Shown here in pieces: positions 1 to 11,647 of a stretch of 64,000 bases of DNA. This stretch comes from Sipunculus nudus (lineage: Eukaryota; Annelida; Sipuncula; Golfingiida; Sipunculidae). Positions within the stretch are counted from its first letter, which is position 1. Every line of letters begins with the position of its first letter. The notes beneath the pieces are model-generated. The model saw nothing but the letters and a program-made list of their open reading frames with translations. It did no database searches and was not told where the DNA came from. The DNA lies in contig CM049321.1 in assembly GCA_026874595.1 (NCBI GenBank), positions 48,019,797 through 48,083,796 of the forward strand, written 5' to 3'. The translations under genes and the position numbers were made by a program.

Positions 1-652
1 GAGTGATATACATCCTGACACCTTGAAAGGAGGTTCCCACATAACTTCAGATTTTTACAAATATATTTCAGTCAACTGTCTAAATTTAAACAGTGAATTT
101 AAGGCAGTTTGAAGGTCAAGCATTTTATGGAATAATAAACGTGTTCTTTGTGCAGGCAAACCAACCAACCTTCTTTGAAAACAAGACAGAAAAGGTATAC
201 ATTATGGAAATGACATGTTAGCGAACAACAATGTACGATCATATGAACGTATATTAGAATTATTAGGACGCAATCCGGGTAGAATAATAGAGTAAAATGT
301 GGTTTGTACAGCGGTAAAAAAACTTTTTAAAAAATTTGAAAAAAGCAAGGGGACTGTAGAAAATAGGGAATAGAAAAAAATCCTGCTAAATAATGTTAAT
401 ATTTTAATATAGAAAAATAAGACACAAAGCAACACCGTGGCATAGTTACTGAGAAGGTACGCGTAGAACAAATATACCTTGCATCATTTTGGACAAGAAA
501 ATGTCCTTCTTGTCAGTTCTCAAGAGAACACCGGAAGATGATTTATAGATGTACAAATTAAATAAGATTGAACATGAGGCAGTAGAAAATATTACATAAT
601 ATTTGGCCTACTAGATTATTGTTACGCCAAATGTGTAAATATGACACTCGAA
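1..652. other. AT-rich stretch without a recognised gene
   Basis: I see no convincing gene here. The last ~50 bases (about 600-650), read on the plus strand, could be a decayed piece of the LINE 3' domain that continues at 1247, with the foldback element at 653-1240 sitting between. This is weak because the reading frame is short and interrupted. Confidence 0.3.
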
Positions 653-1240
653 CCCCTTTCATACATTCACGGATAGCATCACGGATCATCCCGGATCATC
701 GTTCCCGGATCATCCGTGTTAACTCCGTCATCCCCGTGTAAACTCCGGGCATCACCGTGTTAACAGCGTGTTGCATCCAGAGTGATCCTTGGCGCACCGG
801 CATGTTCGGAGAAAAAAATTAAACCTGCACAATTTTTCGTCCCGGAGTACACGGATGAAAAATCCTCTGTATCACTCCTTGTAGGCACCGTGCACCTCCG
901 TGTAGCCACCGTATACATCCGGGAGTCACCGTGTAGCCACCGGGAGCTCCGTATTGAGACCGGCACTTCCCGGATGCAGGTTTAAGTTTTTTCTCCGATC
1001 ATGCTGGTGCACCAAGGATCACTACGGATGCAACACGGTGTTAACACGGTGATGCCCGGTGTTTACATGGCGATTCCGTAGATAACATGGATGATTCCGG
1101 AACGATGCTCCGGGATTATCCGTGTTGCTATCCGTGAATATGTGAAAGCCCCATTTACGAAATCGCGCTGCTGTCCCCGGAACACCACGGATTAAGGTCC
1201 GGGATGATCCCTGCTGCTATCCGTGAATGTGTGAAAGGGG
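653..1240. mobile_element. Foldback / MITE-like palindromic element
   Basis: The outer arms are inverted repeats: the left end starts CCCCTTTCATACATTCACGG and the right end reads TCCGTGAATGTGTGAAAGGGG. Nested inside are further inverted pairs, for example 780-820 against 985-1025 (around GATCCTTGG / CCAAGGATC), so nearly the whole 588 bp can fold on itself. The central part (about 850-960) is rich in short direct repeats of the type CACCGTGTA. An extra copy of the terminal motif lies at 1128-1153, suggesting nested growth. No coding capacity is visible. I found no clean target-site duplication, so the exact ends and the superfamily are uncertain. Confidence 0.7.
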
Positions 1241-1246
1241 CTTAAT

Positions 1247-1543
1247 AAGTGTCCTGTATGTGGAGAAACGGAATATTTAGAACATAATTACTGGCAATGT
1301 AGAGAGCTAAGAAAGTTTTGGACTAGAGTTGAATACATCATTCAGAATTGAATAGGAGATAACATCATATTGACCGAACAAGTGGTTCAAGGCTATACAT
1401 CGAGATTTTCGAAACAAAAGCTGGCTAAGATAAATGAAATTATTCTTATTGCAAAGCTATGTATAAGCAAAACAAAATATGGAAAACAAATAAAATTAAG
1501 TGTATTGTACGAATCTGAATGCATATTGCGTTGCATGTTATGA
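1247..1543 (+). pseudogene. LINE ORF2 C-terminal fragment (zf-RVT type)
   Basis: Translation in one frame gives a CPVCGE...H...C zinc-knuckle (Cys-x2-Cys near the start, then His and Cys), followed by W-rich and ISKTKYGK-like stretches typical of the extreme C-terminus of L1/Tx1-clade ORF2 proteins. There is one in-frame TGA at 1349-1351. The frame closes at 1541-1543. It begins directly after the foldback element, which may have interrupted it. It is a dead fragment with no reverse-transcriptase core. Confidence 0.65.
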
Positions 1544-1559
1544 AATTACCATTATTATA

Positions 1560-2640
1560 TAAATTGTATATGATAATAAAAAAATGCATAAAAGAAAAAA
1601 CAAATATAAAAAAAACTATCATTAATTAATGATATTCATTTGGAAAGATGGTTCTCTGTTTTATAAGAAGTTACCCATATCCAAGCTCTTTAAAGACTCT
1701 CGGTATCCTGTAAGGAAGACTATTTAATCAACTCTTTTGAAGGAAAACGTAACCCCATTAATTATTACAAAATTGCTGTAAGGATTTTATGTCTACAACG
1801 AGTATACCTCAAAAGAATATTTTTCATTTGAATATTTTGGTTATATTAAACTCCTTTAAATTTTAACCAATATATGTTGATTAACGATATTGATAGAGAT
1901 GGATTGGAGGAGTTTTACACATTTCTCTTTAAATAGTAAATCGGTTTTCTAGACACAGTTGCTCATTCATATTAAAACAATATTAACAGCATCAAGGATA
2001 TCATCAGATATAAGGAAGACAAAAGATCTTTTTAGAGTAAAGGTTTAGTTAATGTTTATTTTCCATTTATTCTTTTACAGTAACTACAAAATGAGACAGC
2101 ATTTAACTTTGTACAACTAAATTGTTAAAGTAATAATTAATGAATTAAAGTTGAATGTTTTTGAGTGACCGTCGATGATTATGACGTAAAGCACCAAGGA
2201 ATACGTCATGATGTTCCAAAACACTTTGAAATTTACCATTTCCTAGAATTACTGTAGATCGTACGTATTTTGTCTAAAGAGTTCGATGATGTGTTCGTAT
2301 TATTTTCTATTCAGGTAAAGTAGACCAGATAACAATATGTACGATTATGTACTATTAGATAAATTTAGGTGCTTCAGGCGGTAATGTATAATTGGCTATT
2401 ATAAAAAAAAAAACCTAATGTTATAGATAGGTAACACCACATGTGTACATATAATGAAAAAAATCAAAATAATGTAGATATGCTTACAAAAGAATTGTTT
2501 ACCATTTCATATTAATTGACAGACTTGGAAACTCTTGGAAATAGTATACTTTAATCTTCAACAATAAAATATACGAATGTTATTTACAATAATAACTTTA
2601 ACTGTTTTTTTTTTATCAATGATGTGTATTAAAATTCAAT
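1560..2640. other. Unannotated AT-rich stretch
   Basis: I see no gene, repeat family or RNA gene here. It is AT-rich with many stops in all frames. Confidence 0.4.
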
Positions 2641-2645
2641 TTGAT

Positions 2646-2648
<3 letters not shown>

Positions 2649-2688
<40 letters not shown>
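2649..2688. repeat. (GA)n microsatellite
   Basis: An uninterrupted AG dinucleotide run of about 40 bases. Confidence 0.95.
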
Positions 2689-2692
<4 letters not shown>

Positions 2693-2803
2693 AGACGGTA
2701 ATTTAGGTCCGCAAAGAAAATAAGATTAAAAGCATAGAAATAATTTGTATATCTGCTTAAAAATGAGTGTCAACGAAAAGGCCCAATGACCTTTCTCCCA
2801 CCC

Positions 2804-2895
2804 ATATATATATATATATACGACCCAGTGCATTTTTGCCTTGCATTTTTCAATCCATTAGGAACCAGTTTCGATACTGACTTTAACACTGTTTA

Positions 2896-2992
<97 letters not shown>
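2804..2992. repeat. (TA)n microsatellites
   Basis: Two TA dinucleotide tracts, 2804-2820 and a longer one at about 2896-2992, separated by about 75 bases of unique sequence. Confidence 0.9.
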
Positions 2993-3530
2993 CAACTGGA
3001 GTACTTACCGATTCAGGATGTTCTTACAGTAAAAATGTTGTGTCGTCTGATGGGGCTCATCCACCGGTCTGAAGTAGACTGTTATTCCCGAAGAATATAT
3101 AAATCGTCTAATCTCTAACCAAGCGTGCAGGAATCGTGACATCCTGGACCATCACAAAACAGTCATATGATGTCATTAATGTCGTTTCTTTATAGGGGTC
3201 TTTTAAAGACTGGTGGCTACCAGACCATATCCAAGAAAGGTCGTCCTATATTTAAACAGTCACAAGACCGATCAAATGAGGCAGAAAAACAGCAAAGTTG
3301 TTTACGAGAAAATGCTGAGATATAAAGAGCATTGTTCTCAAGGCCAAATATTCATGGGGGGGGGGGGGATAACCTCCCTGTTAAGAAATTTAGATAGTCC
3401 TCAAAAAATTAAATATCACATAATATGCCTACATGTTCATAATTAAATATAGTTCTCGCAAACAACAATAAACTAGTTAGCTCAGTCCATGGACCAATAT
3501 ACATGTCACCCTCTTTCTAATTAAATCTAA

Positions 3531-4170
3531 ATGTTGTCCTTACAGCTCACAATCCAGGTCAACCACATAAAAACAGTCCATACAGACCATAATACAGGTC
3601 AACCAAATAAAAAAAAACAATCCTTACAGACCACAAAACAAGTCAACCAAATAAAAAACAGTCCATACAGCCCAATATGCATGATCCACAACATTAAAAA
3701 CAGTCCTTACAGACCACAATACAGATCAACCACATAAAAATATCTATACAGTCAATAATACATGGTCAACCTCCTTCTCGGTACTTTTATTTTTCGCAGA
3801 ACATAATGGATATCAACCTCCTTCAAACCAAATGCATTTTATACAAGTTAACCTCCCTCTAATAAAATTAATTTCTCGCAGAACGTAATGCATATCAACC
3901 TCATTAAAACAGTTCAAAGGCCGCAATACATGGTAAACTCTCTCTGATTAAATACAGTCCTCTTTAACCATATCATGTCAATCTCTCTAAAATAAAATGT
4001 AACCCTTGCAGACCATAATTAATACATGATAACCTCCATCTTATTAATTACAGTCCTCATAGAGTACAACAGGCCTATTACGTCAATCTCCATTTAAATA
4101 AATACAGTCCTTGGAAATCGTAATACATGTCAACGTCTTTTTAATTAAATACAGTCTTAAAGACCACGCT
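3531..4170 (+). repeat. Degenerate minisatellite, ~45-60 bp unit
   Basis: A loosely repeated unit built around CAGACCACAATACAGGTCAA followed by CC, an AT-rich spacer (CACATAAAA or TTCTAATTAAAT) and CAGTCCTTA recurs roughly every 45-60 bases, about a dozen times. Copies become more divergent to the right. The reading frame open at 3531-3737 comes from the repeat and is not a gene. Confidence 0.7.
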
Positions 4171-4702
4171 GAACACAGTTCAATCAGATGACAGTGAAGC
4201 TAGTTAACATATTTCAGTCCAGTTTGGTATTAGTGATTTACTACTCGAGTCAGGACTTTGAATCGAGTGCCCTTTTTTAGGGCCTCGGACTCGGACTTTG
4301 ACTTGATTCCTAGACTCGGACTTGGACTCGGGTGATTACAACACTGTTTGGTTCATTGTACTTCTATAACGTGTATTTCATGTTATTCTCAGCTATTACA
4401 TCACGGAAATTCACGTGTGTACATTACTTTCTAACAACACGAACAAACGCACTGACTCCTGTTGAGTGACACGGTGCAAAGATATCAATCAAAGATTCTC
4501 TGGAACCCATATGGTTTATTGGACATCTCTGTTGCATGGAATGTTCTATAACCTTTATGGGTCACGAATTGTAACTTCAACATAAAACATATTGCATGAA
4601 GAGCAGGAAACTTAATAACCGTTAAAGAACAAATGCAAGTGATATGATTAATGTGTCTCCTGTGTGTCGGCTTGAGGGAGAGAAGAAGTTAAATGGCAAA
4701 CA

Positions 4703-5224
4703 TTAAAGGTACAAAACCATTTGCAATATAAGTTTATTATCTCTCACACTTTCAATTTATTTTAGTTAAATACTAAAGTTTCCCAGCACAGTCATCCCTA
4801 TACACGGACGTTCTGTCTCTTGTTCAAAGGTTTTATATCTTGTTATGGTTCTGTGTGTCAGTAAACACAGTCAGCGTGTGTTTGTTTACCACGATGCGAC
4901 TACCTGACTGGGGATCGGATCTTGCGCATGCGCGGCAACTCCCAAGCAAGAATATGAGGCATCAATAAAGAAACACAGAAGAAACACCCAGTGGAGGGTA
5001 GAAAATCTTGATCTGTGAATTTACGCGGTACGACCAGCATGCAGCGTGCACGCTGTATATGTTTTACGTCATTGACTGCGCCCGATCCATTTTATTTCCA
5101 CTTATATACAGGGGAAAGCAAACGGTGTTAGAACGAAATATTGGCAGATACCATATTATTTCACGGAGAAAATACCGTATTTTCTGTATATTAAACATAC
5201 CTGTTATGTGAATAGGTCCCTTTA
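4703..5224. mobile_element. MITE-like element, TTAAAGG termini (copy A)
   Basis: The left end is TTAAAGGTACAAAACC and the right end is GGTCCCTTTAGG, so the termini are short inverted repeats. Internal blocks (CCCAGCACAGTCATCCC, GTAAACACAGTC, TTTGTTTACCA, CATACCTGTTATGTGAAT) recur in the elements at 39084-39589 and 43805-44270, and part of the right half recurs at 21645-21942. About 520 bp, no coding capacity, so probably a non-autonomous DNA transposon. Confidence 0.65.
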
Positions 5225-5229
5225 GGTAC

Positions 5230-7990
5230 AACGATAGATCCTACTCAGACCATCTTGATCCTTCCGCGCTATGAGGGTCCAGCTCACCTCAGTTTGGATT
5301 TCAGACACGGGAAACTCAGTTTGATATTTAAAAAAAAATACACCATCATATGATGTTTAAATATTTCATATAGCATACCTGGTAACAGATGGGTTTTCCC
5401 CATGCAGATAGAAGACCCTATCAAATACTGATTCGTATGCTGATGGGCCTTATTGCAGAGGGACAGTTAGAAAACTTTCGATCAAGTTTTTTAGGGGTAG
5501 GGGAAAAAGTAGTCGTACCTTTTTGACTCCGATTCTGCTCAGTGTGTGGCGGAGTAAGTGTTCCATATACATGAAGGTTTAGTCTTTAAATGCTCTTAGC
5601 ATAGAAATGGCTATATCTAAGAAAAGGTGATGTAGACCTGTGTGACGTCATTCGCATGGGAGCTAAACTTCTGAATCATGCAGATTCTATGACGAGATAA
5701 CCGTGGTGACTAACTTGGTTACTACCTTCTGTTTTGATTGTATACTGTTGAGACTCTGGGAGTACATACATATTAATTGATACTGGATGTTGCATGCTAT
5801 AAATAATGTCAGTGAATCATGCATTGGGAGGAGCTGTGTAGTGCTTGTGTATATCACAGGTACATGTACGTCCATTTTTGGGACACACGTCCATGATATT
5901 ATTAATCCATTAATTTAAAATTGTATAAATAAGGTTTTTTAAAAACACTGATAACATTGTTTTATTTTAAATCTTAGTATTTAAATGTATATCTATTCGA
6001 TGTAAAACGCCAATTTGTGACACTGTAACTATAAAATGAAGGAAAGGTTGTGTGGGATTATTTGATCAATATGTTGATAAAAGCTTTAATCCGTAACTTC
6101 AGAGCGTTTGATACTCCTATATTTGCTGTTATTTTCTTTTAAAAATGCCTTGTATAAGTTTTCAGCATTTAGCCTCTAATCTTCTATACTTCCATAAATA
6201 TTTTACTGCACGATCGTGTTCCCGATGCCACAGTGTTATTCAGCCCAGTCAGTGGCACACAAAGCACAATGTGACTGCAGTGGATTAGACTGGCCCAGTC
6301 GAAACGCCTGAGGAGACTAAAATTATTCCAGGCATCTGATCAAAATTGTTCTCATTGCTTCGAATCCCTTAGGATAGGCATTACAAAATTTCAGGATAAT
6401 ATATAACTGATTTGCGATATGAACGTCCCATTGCATCAAGGGCTAGCACGGAGTTTACGTCTAACGATGCTCTGGATCACATTTTAATTTTCGCATTTCA
6501 GCTGCAAACATAAACACTAACAACGCCCTGAAAAGGGCAATAAATGGAAATGTGTATATGAAATTCTCATTAGAAGCTAGATACGGTTTAGCCCCGATTT
6601 CACTCCGATCGACTAAATTTAGTTACGGTCACGCTTCGGCCCTACTAAGGCTTACTATACAAGGTTACGCCCTGGTGAACTATGGGTTTGTGATGGCTAT
6701 AGTCACACAATCCTGGTGTTGGCGTGCCGATGGCTCTACGGTTGCATTTCGTAGTTAATCGCAGCCAATCTTAGTTAGACCTTACTCAAACTTGGTGACC
6801 CTTTATTAGGGCCCTCTGTAGGTCTCATTTTATGCTGATGGGGAACTCTTGATTATAAGTCAATGCATTTCTAACATTGCCTTAATATATACGCTGTTTT
6901 TTATCGTTTTGTTTTCCTCCACTTTGTTTCATACTTGTGAGTAGAACTGGGGTACTTCATCAAACTGATTCTCTACCTGGGACTGATCCCGTGTGGCTTC
7001 TTTCCTGGTTTTCCTCTACAGTATTATGAATATCTAATTAAGTATCTCTAGGGGCCGTAGGTAAGCGGGGTTTATCGGCATAAGACGTACTATAACCCTA
7101 TTGGAACCGTAAATAGCCCACAGGAGAACTCTACTGAAACCTTAGAACTTTCCCAGTACGTACCTAATTCATCCCGGTCTTAGAGCCGGAACCGTGGTCA
7201 ATCGTAGCTTAGGAGCACCGTGATCCGCCGGGGTCAACGGGACCCAAAACCAGGAATATACTGCTGACATTTTTAACACCACATGAAGAAACAGAAACTG
7301 CTCCTGGTCAATTATTTATAAGTGTGTGGGTCTGTACGATATCTGATGGAGTTTCGTGGATTTTGATCAAATATGTAAAATATTTTGTCACTGAACACAA
7401 CTGAACATCTATAAATGAATGAATCCTGGTGTAGACCCATGGATGGGTGTTTTATGGGTTTTGGCAGCATTGCCAATGGGATGAAATCGAACGCCCAATT
7501 TTGCAGCATGATTATTAACATCAATGAGAACAAACAAAATTGTGTATAAAATTATACATACATTTTTTTAACATTATTTATTTAATATTGTTGTGTATAT
7601 AATAAAGGACAACACCATCATAATTTCTGATGGCTGTGTTTCAATAAAAGTTTTCACTGAAAACATAGTATATTTCAAGGACAACAGAAGTCAATGTTAA
7701 ACATTCCTGGGTACAATTTGTTGCAGCATGCTATGTGTTTGTCCCCTTAACATATACTTTATTAAATATTAGAAAAAAAAGTCACAAACATATCTGAAAT
7801 GGTAAAAAGGAAAAAACAAAATGGATGATGATGACAGGAGTAAGATTTATGACCAGTTAGTTATTCTTAATAACTTCTGTGGTCCTTCCATTTGTGCTTC
7901 GCTTGAGCAACGAACAAACAGAGCTTTTGAATATATAATGATTAGTAATTATGAAAATATATTCTGACATAGACAGATATATACACAACA
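5230..7990. other. Stretch with no recognised gene; GC-richer blocks at 6560-6790 and 7030-7250
   Basis: No gene is recognised. Two blocks, 6560-6790 and 7030-7250, are richer in GC than the surroundings and have an unusual texture, with many GGxxCC words such as GGAACCGT, CCGGTCTTAGAGCCGG and GGGTCAACGGGACCC. They could belong to an unidentified transposable element, but no termini were found. The next downstream exon of the cyclin gene would be expected on the minus strand here or further left; I could not identify it. Confidence 0.3.
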
Positions 7991-7997
7991 ACCTTAC

Positions 7998-8072
7998 CTC
8001 ATCTTCTTCCAGTGTTTTGGCTGCCAGATAGAGCGAGGCTATGCCAATACACCTTAAATACTTGGGGCGAGC
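7998..8072 (-). CDS. Cyclin-I/G-like protein, internal exon (cyclin-box helices)
   Basis: This 75-nt exon reads ARPKYLRCIG, then IASLYLAAKTLEEDE, on the minus strand: 25 codons, phase 0 at both ends. It matches the middle of the cyclin box, where the sequence (K)-x-x-P-K-Y-L-x-C-I and the helix ending L-A-A-K-T-x-E-E-D-E are characteristic of cyclin I and the related cyclin G. Cyclins of this type bind CDK5-like kinases or phosphatase subunits through the cyclin box. The acceptor on the minus strand is TTTGTTGCAG just before the exon, and the donor is GAG followed by GTAAGG. It joins in frame to the exon at 10939-11073. Exons for the C-terminal half were not found at lower coordinates, so the gene is partial in this annotation. 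Confidence 0.8.
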
Positions 8073-8292
8073 CTGCAACAAAGATAAACAAGTTATTCAT
8101 CAAATGATCTTTATTCTGTTACATTGCAAAGGTCTGCTTTATAGACCTGATAAGACAGACATCCTGAGTTCCTGACAGCCACTTGCAAAGACTTTTATCA
8201 GTAAATGCTATACTGATAAGCTCTGTACCACAGTTGCTTGAGGCATGTAACATTAACCTGCGCTAAAATGTTTATGTATCGGTAAATTACTT

Positions 8293-8950
8293 GTGTTCAT
8301 TCATGCTGTTACTAGAGGACCTGGGTTTTGTGACACAAAAACAATTATGTCTCCCCTGACTATGGGCCTCACTTTATACAAATTGGAGGGGAAAAAATGG
8401 ACCCTTTCAAAAGTTTGGTGTTACCTTAAATCCTGGATTTCTACAAATTTGAACTTGTATGATGATTATCAAGGTAACCAGTTTATCAACTGATCTGAGA
8501 TTTTATTCTGCAGTTTTGACCTTGAAATCTAGGTGAAGGTCACCAGTTTTCGAGGTCCTTAAGTAACCTGATTTAAAAAATGAGTGTTAAATTTTAGGAA
8601 AAAATATCTGATTCTTTAAAAGTTATGGTGTTCACCAAAATTTTTTATTTCACCCAATTTGACCTTAATGTTAAAGTTCAAGGTCACCTTTTTTAACTTG
8701 TCTGAGATATTGGTAGAGCCAATTCACAAGTTGAATTTCATGAAAATATATCAAGTGGTTCAAAAGTTAAAGCGTTCAAAATTAATTTCTATCCTGGGTG
8801 ACTTGACCCTGAAGGTCCAGGTCAAGGTAAACAGTTTCGGTGCTACTCAAGGAACTTGATAAACAATTTGTGTTTCAATTTTGAGGAAAAAATATGCGTT
8901 TCAGTTATGGGTTTCTCAAATAATTCTGTTTTGCCTATTTGACCATGATT
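8293..8950. repeat. Dispersed AAGGTCA/TGACCTT-rich repeat in cyclin intron
   Basis: Blocks with GACCTTGA, AAGGTCACC, GACCCTGAAGGTCCAGGTC and GGTCAAGGTAA recur about every 120-140 bases within a loosely repeated unit that also contains AAAAATATCTG/TTAAAAGTTAT-like text. I have met this texture as a common dispersed repeat in mollusc genomes; that attribution is from memory. It lies in the intron between the two cyclin exons. Confidence 0.5.
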
Positions 8951-8999
8951 CTGTTGCTTACTACGACAGACCCAAACACTCTATATCTCCCCCCCATGG

Positions 9000-10370
9000 T
9001 GAGGTAAAATAATAATTCATGAAACACTTGTTGACCTGAATGTAGAAATAAAGGTCAATACAACCAGGGATAACTCAGTCATAAAGGCTACATCAGACAA
9101 ATAAAACTCAAGTTTAAAACCTTGCCATAAAATACATCCTTCGACTTACAACGATCCCGTGTAATTACCAAAAAGGGGATATATGAATTTAAATATTTAC
9201 CTGCAAAACCTGGCCTGTTTTTGTTAGGAGCAGACCAATAATTTCAAAATTTTTTATTTTTATTAAATGTGTGGAGGTAAATCCAGATTACAATTAAAGT
9301 TTTATTCAAGCAAAATCAATTCACAGTTCAACAAATTGCATTATTTTCATAAAAAGATCTCTCACTTGCAATGGTGCTGATCGATCATTCCCAAAGGAGA
9401 AATTACTGGTAAGCAGCATTTGTCATTAATGCTTGCAAATCAGTTGACAGCTTGAAAATTATCTCAACAATACATGTAAGTACATATTCACTGCAATTAG
9501 TCTATCTTTCATTCAAAACATCACACTGGGAACTGCTGAGGTCACTTCTCCTTTTCCAAAATGCATTTCTCTGGCCTAACAATTTTACCCATTGTTGAAG
9601 GACTACTTAAGAAATGAGAGCACCTTCTAATGAACATAACTTAATAAACCAAGGGAGTTTGAATATTTGTTCAACAATTGAGCTCAAATTATTTATGGCT
9701 GTAAATTTCGATTCAAAATATTGGGGTTTTTTTTCATTTCCATCAATAAGTTTCAATTAAGAATTGACTGCAGGTCTGTTTTCGAAATTTGAAATTCATG
9801 ATTGACCCCTGTGTACTTCAACTTTCAAGTGAGACAGAATACAAAAGAACCTTCAATACATACCACGTATTCCATCCATGGCTGACACTCAGCAGTTACT
9901 CATATGCAAACTGATTATAAAAGGTAAAAAGGTTAACTGTGTCATCAACTGCGTCAGAGGGAAGGGGCCTTGTAAATGTTCCAACTGTTCAGTGGACCAT
10001 CTGGCCCAAAACAGTATAACAGCTACCACCTGGGTACACTCCCAGTACACAGACTCCAGTATTGATTAACAATAATACTATGGTCAAGCAGTTGTGCATG
10101 GCCACTCCCCTATACACACTTGTTAGAGTTGTATCTTAAAATAAAAAGAATATCCCAACCAACAATCACATGTTTAACATTTCCACAAAGGCCTGAAATA
10201 TTACATATAACAAACTTTTGATGACATAGAATATACACAGTGTAACCACAAACTTCCCAAAAAGATAACAGTTACAGGCTTACAGAGGGGTCCTCTGACC
10301 TGCACAATTTATGCTGAACTGAGAGAAAGAATATAAAGTTCGCGCAGAGGGAGTATTTGTCCAAGGACAC
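9000..10370. other. Intron sequence of the cyclin gene, nothing else seen
   Basis: Unique AT-rich sequence between the two cyclin exons. No RNA gene or element was recognised. The frame at 9878-10069 on the opposite strand looks like chance. Confidence 0.4.
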
Positions 10371-10374
10371 AGCC

Positions 10375-10522
10375 AGTGGCGTCAATTTTTCTTCCAGGGT
10401 GGAGGGAATGACTTCGTATATTTATATACACACACCCATATACATTTTCAGCGTGACATATTTAACTACCTATATATAAATCTCTCTCTCTATATATATA
10501 TATATATTTTCATATACACATA

Positions 10523-10553
<31 letters not shown>

Positions 10554-10560
10554 GACATAT
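10375..10560. repeat. Partial GTGGCGTCAA-ended element with (TA)n tract
   Basis: CAGTGGCGTCAATTTTTCTT at about 10374 followed by GGGTGGAGGGAATGA matches the left end of the element at 47400-47816. It runs into (TA)n-rich sequence at about 10491-10553. The right end was not identified. Confidence 0.5.
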
Positions 10561-10938
10561 TTGTGCATTGTTTATTAGGATCGGTGATCGGCTTTAATCA
10601 TAATGGACGAATCGGGAATATTTGGTGTCCCTCATGGAAACAAGCATTCACGTAAGATAAAAGAATGATTTATAGACTAAGAAGAATTAAACATATTATC
10701 AATACTACACAGAATGAAATTCATACAACAATCTATGGTCATTTTGACTGGTATCTGGTGGCAAACATTGAAACTGATCTGACACCAGACCTGTGAACAA
10801 GACCGGCGTCTATTTAAGGCCGGCGTTTATTTTTCTGGGACATTGATTTGCCCCGGCGACTAAATAAGACAGGCGACTATTTAAGGCCCGGCGTCTGCCA
10901 AGGAAATACTGTATGAAAAGGAAAAAAATATTTCTTAC

Positions 10939-11073
10939 CTTCACAGTGCGAAGCATACGATCTAATATGGCAACAATTGGGTTAAAAGTTTCAGGGTAGA
11001 AGTTAAACTTGTTGCACAGAAATGCGAGCCAGGCCACAGTTTGATCCCGCTCGTGTGGACCAATTTCTGCACC
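10939..11073 (-). CDS. Cyclin-I/G-like protein, internal exon (start of cyclin box)
   Basis: This 135-nt minus-strand exon encodes 45 residues in phase 0, beginning GAEIGPHERDQTVAWL and ending ILDRMLRTVK. It covers the first cyclin-box helices: R-D-Q-x-V-x-W-L, then F-N-F-Y-P-E-T-F, then L-D-R-M-L, a motif order typical of cyclin I/G. The acceptor is CTATTTCAG and the donor is AAG followed by GTAAGA, both canonical. Spliced to 7998-8072 it gives an unbroken 70-residue cyclin-box segment. The upstream exon or exons with the start codon must lie at higher coordinates. The 7.3-kb LINE at 11186-18480 begins about 110 bp upstream of this exon, probably within the preceding intron. Exact orthology (cyclin I versus G) is an inference. 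Confidence 0.85.
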
Positions 11074-11167
11074 CTGAAATAGCAAAAAGGAGTTATACAG
11101 CTGAATTATTTTGATGAGGGATGGGGGATGAGGGAATATACCATTTAAATCAGACTGAACTTGTTCA

Positions 11168-11185
11168 ACACTGCATCAAATGTTT
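11168..11185. repeat. Target-site duplication, poly(A) side of LINE
   Basis: ACACTGCATCAAATGTTT, identical to 18481-18498. The right border is ambiguous by a few T residues because it runs into the poly-T tract. Confidence 0.9.
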
Positions 11186-11647
11186 TTTTTTTTTTTTTTT
11201 ATTCCATAAATCATCTTACAAAAGGAAACTAATATAACAGTACAATACAATCACAAAGCGACTTACAACAAATAATATGACAATACAATACAAGCAATAC
11301 ACAAGAGACGCAGCAAAGTAGTACGTAGAATAAGGAAAGAGTCATACTTAAGAGATAAATGCTACTTGAAACAAAATACATGAAATAAAACATAATACGT
11401 ATATAGTCAAACTTACAGTAAGAACAGAATGTCTCTTGCACAAGTAGTTTAGTATATATTTAAAAATAAACGTGATCAACTTGTTTAAATTTTGTTCATG
11501 GTTGCATGAAAATGATCTCAGGCTGGAGAAAGAGGGATTATCATGATTAAAAAAAAAACCAAGAGAGAGAGAAGAAAGAAATGATTGGGGGGGGGGGATT
11601 CTTTGAGGTTGTTGTCTGTGTCAGATGGTTTGAATGATTCTCAACTG

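Noticed and set aside
760-985. Overlapping open frames on both strands
   Set aside because: Both come from the GC-rich palindromic centre of the foldback element.
3531-3737. Small protein with NxxxxPYxPQ repeats
   Set aside because: The repeats are translation of the ~50-bp minisatellite.
7312-7533. 73-residue minus-strand frame near the cyclin exons
   Set aside because: No cyclin similarity and no splice signals consistent with the 7998 donor phase that I could establish.
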